The translations under genes were made by a program, and so were the position numbers. From Rhodocollybia butyracea (taxonomy: Eukaryota; Basidiomycota; Agaricomycetes; Agaricales; Omphalotaceae): DNA of 64,000 nt. The notes below the pieces were generated by a model. The model was not told where the DNA came from. It saw only the letters and a list, made by a program, of their open reading frames with translations, and did not search any database. Of this stretch, positions 57,322 to 64,000 are shown piece by piece. The stretch is from contig JADNRY010000094.1 of the NCBI GenBank assembly GCA_015501585.1, forward strand, positions 124,001 through 188,000, written 5' to 3'. Positions within the stretch are counted from its first letter, which is position 1, and each line of letters opens with the position of its first letter.

Positions 57322-57386
57322 CTAGTAGTAGTGAGCCTGAGGAAAAGGGGAAGAGAAACGAAGATGAAAGGTTTGCGCGCGCATCG

Positions 57387-57393
57387 TTTTTAT
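57387..57393 (-). promoter_or_regulatory. TATA box of P2
   Basis: TATAAAA on the minus strand, 66 bp before the ATG. The equivalent box is found before P3 and, as TATAAG, before P4. Confidence 0.6.
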
Positions 57394-58500
57394 ACCTACT
57401 TCGCTTTAGATGAAAGTAGAAAATTGATTTACAGGAGGCGGTTGTGTGGCGGTGTTCCGTTGGTGATGCGACGGTGCCGTAATTGGCTCGGCGGCTCGAC
57501 GAAGAGCTCCTAGTGTACAAATGGTGCACAATAATTAGCTTGCACTAACCATTCTTGCGGGGAATCGGCGCGAAAAAAATCCGAGGCAGAAACGAGATGA
57601 CTTGGAATTTGAATCCCATCCACTCGTCCTTTCTAAAAGAATGGTACCACCAGCTCATAGCAACTGTACAGTGTATACGGCATCCTGCTTGGGCACTCAT
57701 AGGCATTCCTAACATTCCTAGAATTCCTACTGCGCTGTGGAGACATAGAATAAGTTGCAAAGCTTGCCTTTAGAGCTCCGCCTGACCAGGACCACCGACC
57801 TGAGCGAGTTCCAACTGCCGATCCCCCGACGGTATAGCGATTGTCAAACACTCGACGCCACCACTTATTACAGCACTACTAGTAACAACCATGATTAAGT
57901 TTGGCTTCGAGTGTACTCTGGACCAGGAGCTCGGCAATGCGATGAGGACGAGCATGAGCATGCCCTCCACCCACAGGCTGAACGCGACTATACTACTATA
58001 CCTCGAGGCCAAGTTGAGGCTTGTGCTAAACAGTGCGAGAGCGAATCAGATCCAGGGGAGCAATTAGCACTGAGTACTGATTCTCGGCATTCCACCGTTC
58101 AAGCTTCACTGAGCATCGATGTCTAGAGCTCTGCATGACCTGACCAGAGACCAGAACGACTCGTTGGGCATGAGCAAATTTTATCACTGCTAATTGGATA
58201 TTGATAGTTCTAGTAAATGCACGGACTGTTCACTCCCCTATATTTTGGGGGCTCAGCCTTCCATTACTTACCTAGTGTTCTTTGTCTACTATTCCACTAT
58301 TCTCTATGTATACGCCCCGCCTCACTGGCGCCGCCTGACCACCGTTACCGACTCGCATTCCCCGTACATACAAGCTTAATCTCGCATATCAACTGTCCGT
58401 CCTTCAGGTGCCACTATCCATCAGCAATCAGCGACCAATGCTCGCCGGGCCTAGGAAGTATAGGAAAGCATAGGTGAGTAGGCATGGGTTCGATAGCTCA

Positions 58501-59583
58501 AGTTAATATTGAGTTGGACAGAACCGCCATAGATATCAAGCGCCATTACTGGATCATGGCTTGATCATGGCAGAGATACACGACTGTGGTGGTCTATTTT
58601 CCGTACCGCGTATCTTTTGAGTCTGCCGCCAGCTACACTAACACTAACCTACATTAACCTACACTACATTCCCGAGGCTCCCTAACTTCTGACCTATCAA
58701 AATAAAATCGCAATAGCAATAGCAATGGCAATAGCAATTCCAATCCAAATCCTACTTCCCATCCTACTTCCCGCCCGCTCCTACACCCGATCAACCCAAA
58801 ACCTACTCCCGCGCTCGTTGAGTTGGAGCCAGAGCCCGATGAGCCCGATGACGTCTTTGCTTGATATGGTGCAAGATGGGCAAGTCGCCTTTGCAAATGC
58901 TGGTGGTGTAGGTTCTGAGGATGTACTAAGTTATACGAACATACCCAACATATGAGTGCAAACAAAAAACGAATTAGTGAGATAATACGGAGGAGTTTAC
59001 ATATATTCGAGAGTACTTTATTGCCTAAATACTTCTCATACAACTGATTCTGGATCTGAATATCCACGCTCCCCTTGTAGGCACGAAGGCATAGGCCATC
59101 CCTCATCCCATGACGCCGTCCCTTCCTCACGACGATCTTCCTCTAACCCCGCCACCTCCTTCGTGTTATGCGGGGGATAGCACGTGGAATTGATAGATAT
59201 ATGGAGTAGTACCAATTTTTCGAGGGTACTTTGCCTCGAGGACGTCACTGGTGAGGGCGATGTGTCAGAATCGTTGGATAGTAAGGCGCATCACAAAGAG
59301 TGCGTGGCGTTGGTGTTGGAGGAAGCGAAGACATGGCTCATTGACGAATGATGGGATTGGGCCAGGTAGTATTGTCGGGTTACGAGTGTATTGTAATCAT
59401 GGAAGAGTCCGAGGTTTGTAATTATGTTTTCTTAAATGCTGGGTCACGCCTATAGATACAGCGGACGGGATAAACACCGTAACTTGAACTAGATGTATAT
59501 TAGATTTAGAATTAGCTTCCAAAGCAACACGTACTGGAACAAATTCTACCGAGAAAATCCCTCTACTGCATACGGTATATAAT
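58501..59583. other. Spacer with simple repeats, no gene
   Basis: A CAATAG-type simple repeat lies at 58,710-58,739 and TACACTAACACTAACC near 58,633. The plus frame through 58,725-58,960 contains Pro/Glu-rich coding-like text, but it breaks at stops. 59,440-59,580 is the ruined downstream part of the P unit. Confidence 0.5.
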
Positions 59584-60506
59584 TCACGAACTGTACATCG
59601 GCAGATCCCCCTTAGGAACGACTTTTGGTGGGATAAGCCCAGGTATAGCGTATATCACAGCGCAGAGCAACTCGGGAACAGCGATAAGAGGGTACCAGAA
59701 ATGCTCGTTGTTGGCTTTGGTGAAGTCGTTTATGGTGGCGACGGAGAATACCTCACGGATGAGTAACAGCAGCGCTATGACGCCGAATAGGAGCGAGACG
59801 TGTCGGGGACGCAGGCCGATGGATGATTTTAAAGGGTCTTTCTCTGAACGAAGAGTTAAGGGAAATTGGAAAGGAAGGAATAAGGAGGCTGCGTACTTTG
59901 GTGTTCGGCTCTGATAAGAACCAGAGTCTGTAAGACTTGGAAGATAGTGAGGACCAAGAATATAACGGCGCTGGCTTTGCGTAAAGCGAGTCCAGTGCTG
60001 CTTGTTGGGTTCGAGGAAATAATGTCGATACCAGCGATACCCAGAGCCACAGGTATTGTGAGCGCAATACGGATAAGGCGACGGTTTCGAGCGAAGTGTA
60101 GAATGTTACCGATGATGGGAACCGGATGATCGACGTTGTCGCATAATTCGAGTCGGTCCACGACGAGGGTATACGCAGAATAAAGCAGGCCGAAGAAACC
60201 GACTGAGAACAGGACTTCTGTGGCAATAAAGACACCCTCGCTTTCTCCAGCGCTTGTGACGCCTATCGATACAGCGCGCAGAACGAACGCTGTAACTCGA
60301 ACTAGATGGGTGGATGTTAGAGTTAGAAGCAGCTTCAGAGCAGCCAACGTACTGAGACAGAACAAAGTCATTGTAAAGAGCACCCTCCGTCGTTCATGTA
60401 TAATCTTGAACAAGAAAAACACAGTAAGAGGCGCATACAAAACAGCGAAGATGGCAGCAGCCGGGATAGACTCCCAGCCGGAGATTTTGGCAAAGTTGAC
60501 TGCCAT
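59584..60506 (-). CDS. P-family multi-pass membrane protein P3
   Basis: Exons 60506-60353, 60301-59897 and 59843-59584 give 272 residues in frame. The first intron (60302-60352) is also open, so an unspliced reading runs on to LLLTLTSTHL; the conserved GTACGT donor and CTAG acceptor argue for splicing. Same layout as P2: SIPAAAIFAVLYAPLTVFFL, GVFIATEVLFSVGFFGLLYS, RLELCDNVDHPVP, IPVALGIAGIDIISSNP, WYPLIAVPELLCAVIYAIPG, GLIPPKVV, then a shorter tail GDLPMYSS. Intact; function unknown. Confidence 0.82.
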
Positions 60507-60569
60507 CTAGTAGTAGTGAGTTTGAGAAAAAGAGGAGAAACGAAGATGAAAAGTTGTTCGGCGCATCGC

Positions 60570-60576
60570 TTTTATA
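60570..60576 (-). promoter_or_regulatory. TATA box of P3
   Basis: TATAAAA on the minus strand, about 64 bp before the ATG; same position as in P2. Confidence 0.6.
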
Positions 60577-60833
60577 GCTACTTCGCTTCAGATGAAAGCA
60601 AAAAGTCAAAATTGATCTACCATGTGGCGGTGTTCCGTTGGTGATGCGACGGTGCCATAATCGGCTGCACGGCTGGAAGGTAAAGCGGAAAGGAGCCTCC
60701 ATAAAAGGACGACAGGGTGTACAATAATTGACCTAACCATTGCTGCGGGGAATCGGGGTGAGAAAAATCCGAGGCAGATGTCGGAACTTTTAAGAACCGG
60801 CGATAAGGCCCGATATCTCAATATAATGACCAT

Positions 60834-61330
60834 TATAGATACGGTATTGATAAGGGCGTATATGAATAAAGGTCGGTCAGATAAGATGACGGTCTGATGG
60901 CCACTTATGGACCTTATGGGCCCTGATGTGCGTTCAGCTTCAACGTTAACGTAGCAGATAGACTATGTACATATGCTAGGCCTAGTTTCTGGTGTGATTA
61001 GTACATTCACATGCATCACAAGCTCAACTACTGACAATTTCTCATCACTTGAGCAGCCGGTGCATCACGAGTTATTGACAAGTTACCATCTTTTTGATGG
61101 TTCTTACAGAGGTAGTAGTACGAGTGGAATACATGTATTTTAACTGTTACGGACAGGTGGGATGATATTTATTTAACTGCTGCACAAACTATAGGCCTTG
61201 GGAGCCATCGGAATGGGACAGGTTCATATAACTGGGCCGACTTCATTATCGTTATCGGGTTACCTCATATCATGTCAAGATAAGGCCCTTATATTGCTGA
61301 TGTCATTATCTTGCCAATTTCAAATCTCCG
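60834..61330. other. Spacer upstream of P3, no gene
   Basis: Unique to this unit: includes GATGGCC and TTATGGACCTTATGG tracts near 60,890-60,920. No frame or repeat assigned. Confidence 0.45.
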
Positions 61331-62599
61331 ACAGAAACGAGACGACTCGGAATTCAAATTCCATTCACTCGTCAGATCTCCAAAAAGAACGGTACCACCA
61401 GCCCATAGTACTTATACGGTATACTACTTGGGCACTCATAGGGATTTCCTACTTTAGAGCTCCGCCTGACCAATGACCAGAGCGAGTTCCAACTGCCGAT
61501 CCCCCGTTGTATAGCGAATAGCGATTCGCAAACACTCGACGCCACTATTACAGCACTACTAGTGATAAACATGATTGAGTTTGGCTTCGAGTGTACTCTT
61601 AAGTGTGGGAGAACCAGGAGCTTGGCAATTCGATGAGCAGCATGAGCATGCCCCCAGGCTGAACATAGGCTCGTGCTAAAGAATCCGAGAACGATGATAC
61701 CGACCAGGGGCAATTAGCACTGAGTACTGATTCTCGGCATTCCATCGTTCAAGCATCGAGATATCGACGTCTTGAGCTCTACCTGGCCTGACCAGGGACC
61801 GGAACGACTCGTTGGGTATGATCAAATTTTAGAACTGCTAATTGGATAGCAATGATTCTAGTAAATGCAACGAATTGTTCACTCCTCCGTGAGTGAAAAT
61901 CGACAATGTATGTCCCTATATGTTAGGGGTTCAGCCTTCCATTACTTACCTAGTATTATTCCAGTAGTATTCTCTATGTATACGCCCCGCCTCACTGGCT
62001 CCACCTGACTACCGTTACCGACTCGGATTCTCCGTACATACAAGTTTAATCTCGCATATCAACTGTCAGTCCTTCAGGCGCCATTATCTATCAGCTATCA
62101 GCGCCCAATGCTCGCCGGGCCTAGGAAGAATAAGAAAGCATAGGTAAGTAGGCATGGGCTCGATAGCTCAAGTTAATAACAGGAGTTTGGCAATGCGATA
62201 AGCGTGAGTTTCTGTCAGTCAACAAAGCCCTCCACTCCCCGTTTTCAGACTAGTGGAAATGACACTACACCTCGAGGCTTGGTTGAGGCTCGCAGCTCAA
62301 GTGCTGCTGAGATGGTCGGTGAAGTCCGTGTCCCGCCCCTCTCGTGTAGGAAAAAATGACCAGAACTAAGTATTTTTCCATTTCCTATCTTTTTGGTACT
62401 TCCTTTTCAATTATATGAGTTCCTGCTTCGTAGTACATATGTTTCACGCCTATCGAAGCCCTCGCTGATTGCAATTAGCACACAATTAGTATACAAAGGG
62501 TGGATGCTAAGCTACAATGCTTAATGCAGACCAAATACACCAATCACAAGCGAAAAAGATAGCACCTCCAACAAAAAGCAAAGAGATAAAAAAAGTGGA

Positions 62600-63519
62600 T
62601 CATGTTTGATAATAGCCTTGGGTGTACAGGGGCAGATCCGGAGGATTATCAACTTTCGGAGGGATAAGCCCAGGAATAGTGTATATCACAGCGCAAAGCC
62701 ACTCGGGTAGAGCAACGAGAGGGTACCAGAGATCTTCGTCGTTGGCTTTGGAGAGGTCGTTTATGGTGGCGACTGTAAATACTTCGCGGACGAGTAGCAG
62801 CAACGCCATGACGCCGAAAAAGAGCGAAACATGGGGTTTCTCAAGGGTCTTTGTCTGAATGAAGAGTTAGACTTGGGGAGATGTGTATAAAGGGAGGTAC
62901 GCACTTGAATGTTCAGCCCGGATGAGAACTACAGTCTGTAAAACTTGGACGATAGTGAGGATCAAGAAAACGACTGCACTGGCTTTGCGCAACGTGATTC
63001 CAGTGCTGTTTGTTGGATTCGAGGACGTCATATCGATACCGACGATACCCAAAATCATAGCAACTACGAGGGCAAGGCGGAATAGACGGCGGTTTCGAGC
63101 GAAGTGTAGGATATCACCAATGGTAGAAGTAGGATGGTTATCGTCGCATAATTCGAGTCTGTCCAAGACGAGGGTATATGCAGAATATAGCAGTCCGAAG
63201 AAACCGACTGAAAAGAGGACTTCTGTAGCGATGAAGACCCCCTCGTCTTCTCCAACGCTTGTGACGCCTATGGATATTGCACGCAGGGTGAACGCCGCTA
63301 CTCGAACTGGATAGATGTTAGAAGCATTACTAGTATTTCGTCAATAGGCACCAACATACTGAGACAAAACAGAGTCATCGTAAACAGCACCCTTTGTCGC
63401 TCATGGATAATCTTGTACAAAAAAACCACAAAAAGAGGTGAATACAAAACAGCGAAGATCGCAGCAGCAGGGATAGACTCCCAGCCGAAGAGTTCAGGGA
63501 AGTCAAGTGTTACAGTCAT
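62600..63519 (-). pseudogene. P-family membrane protein P4, frameshifted last exon
   Basis: Exon 1 (MTVTLDFPELFGWESIPAAA), the intron with GTATGT donor and CCAG acceptor, and exon 2 (VRVAAFTLRAISIGVTS, RLELCDDNHPTSTIGD, VGIDMTSSNPTNSTG, VFLILTIVQVLQTVVLIRAEH) are in order. The last exon has a 26-bp deletion relative to P2 just after the acceptor, so the splice-consistent frame stops at once (NKDP then TGA). The last two membrane segments (MALLLLVREVF, WYPLVALPEWLCAVI) are then out of frame. Either a pseudogene or a protein of about 190 residues without its end. TATAAG at 63,609-63,614 is kept. Confidence 0.75.
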
Positions 63520-63659
63520 CTAGTAGTAAGCTTCAAGAGAAAAAGGAAAGAAAAAGGAGAAGAGAAACGAGGATGTCGAGGAAAGGAGGCTTCGCGGGCA
63601 CATCGATCTTATACATACGTCGCTTCAGATGAGACACAAAGTCAAAATTGATCTAACAT

Positions 63660-64000
63660 AGCTAAGTACAGGTCCCAGGAGGAAATGAAGAGCATGTGGC
63701 GGTGCTCCGTCGGTGTTCGCATCAGTGCGACGGTACCGTAGGCTGCACAACAGTCCCAGAAAGGGACGAGATGGTGTACAATGTACGTATCAACATGAGG
63801 TGTGATAACCTAGACCACTCTTACGGGAAACTGGCAGTGCGTATGCACTGGACCCATATCAAACGAGACGACTCGGAATTTCGTCTGGCAACCCCTGCAC
63901 CCCGTGAAGAACAGTATCATCTAATTATAATTTTTCCGGTAGCTCGTAGTAGTAACTACACACCCATAGCCATGGGAGCTCCAAAAATATCTACAGCGCT
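63660..64000. other. Start of the next repeat spacer
   Basis: 63,861-63,900 matches the start of the P-array spacer (AAACGAGACGACTCGGAATT), so another P unit may continue beyond the window. Confidence 0.55.

Larger units (their letters stand above)
38567..57360 (+). repeat. Long-range direct duplication: Uma2-like pseudogene plus P-family gene
   Basis: Segment 38,567-41,100 and segment 55,255-57,360 are direct copies. Both begin near ACTATTTCCCTCACAAGCAA, run through the Uma2-like relic on the plus strand and then the P-family membrane gene on the minus strand, with the same intergenic spacer (about 39,872-40,110 against 56,121-56,362). About 14 kb of transposon-rich DNA and the membrane-protein gene pair lie between them. 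The two copies have lost different parts. Confidence 0.85.
57545..62190. repeat. Tandem repeat spacer of the P-gene array
   Basis: The block 57,590-58,500 (from GAAACGAGATGACT to CTAGGAAGTATAGGAAAGCA) is repeated at about 61,330-62,160 and starts again at 63,861. The period between P2, P3 and P4 is about 3.1-3.2 kb. Within the block, minus-strand frames (57770-58012 and 61372-61713) share VHSKPN.IM..TSSAVI; the first also reads LWVEGMLMLVLIAL, which looks like the relic of another membrane-protein gene. Confidence 0.75.

Overview
The window looks like nuclear DNA of a mushroom-forming basidiomycete (Agaricomycetes). Genes are cut by many short introns (about 45-60 bp, GT..AG). Protein families are typical of that class: F-box-like, DUF6593-like, small secreted proteins, and multi-pass membrane proteins carrying a GDAFV..R..VVW motif. 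Several lineage-specific families sit in tandem. I see no tRNA, rRNA or CRISPR. The species cannot be named from the sequence.

Left part (1-31.6 kb) is mostly single-copy genes. A tandem duplication (1-4.6 kb) carries a ~105-residue protein gene plus a secreted protein gene in each unit; the first small gene is decayed and the second secreted gene has a frameshifted tail. Then come an intracellular GH3 beta-glucosidase with a PA14 insert (4.8-8.2 kb), an F-box-like protein (8.6-9.8), an unknown 267-aa protein (10.2-11.0), a DUF6593-like protein (12.5-13.2), a 2.1-kb foldback transposon with ~870-bp inverted arms and an 8-bp target duplication (13.8-15.9), a gene-poor stretch, an HMG-box regulator (21.3-23.1), another gene-poor stretch, a 7-TM-type membrane protein (27.9-29.2, minus) and a C2H2 zinc-finger protein (30.2-31.5, minus).

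Middle part (32-38.2 kb) is a second segmental duplication. Each unit holds an intact, five-exon gene for a secreted protein built from two copies of an unrecognised ~165-residue module marked by PCFGW and G-[IF]-S-x-G-x-P-G. One unit has gained a 526-bp palindromic MITE that the other lacks. This gene pair is the best candidate here for an undescribed protein family.

Right part (38.3-64 kb) is a mosaic of duplicated membrane-protein genes and transposons. A segment with an Uma2-like nuclease pseudogene plus a membrane-protein gene (family P) occurs at 38.6-41.1 and again at 55.3-57.4 kb; family P then continues in tandem (P3 at 59.6-60.5, P4 at 62.6-63.5). P2 and P3 look intact; P1 and P4 are broken. 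Between the two copies lies a membrane-protein pseudogene spread over 8.3 kb (43.5-51.8, minus). A Ty1/copia element (45.06-51.34) sits in one of its 48-bp introns with a perfect 5-bp target duplication, and a solo LTR sits in its last exon. The copia element itself contains a second solo LTR and a hAT-like MITE, each with perfect target duplications. An intact paralogue of the broken gene lies close by on the opposite strand (53.6-54.9).

All exon joins are read by eye from splice consensus, frame and comparison between copies inside the window. Family names rest on recognised motifs, not on searches.
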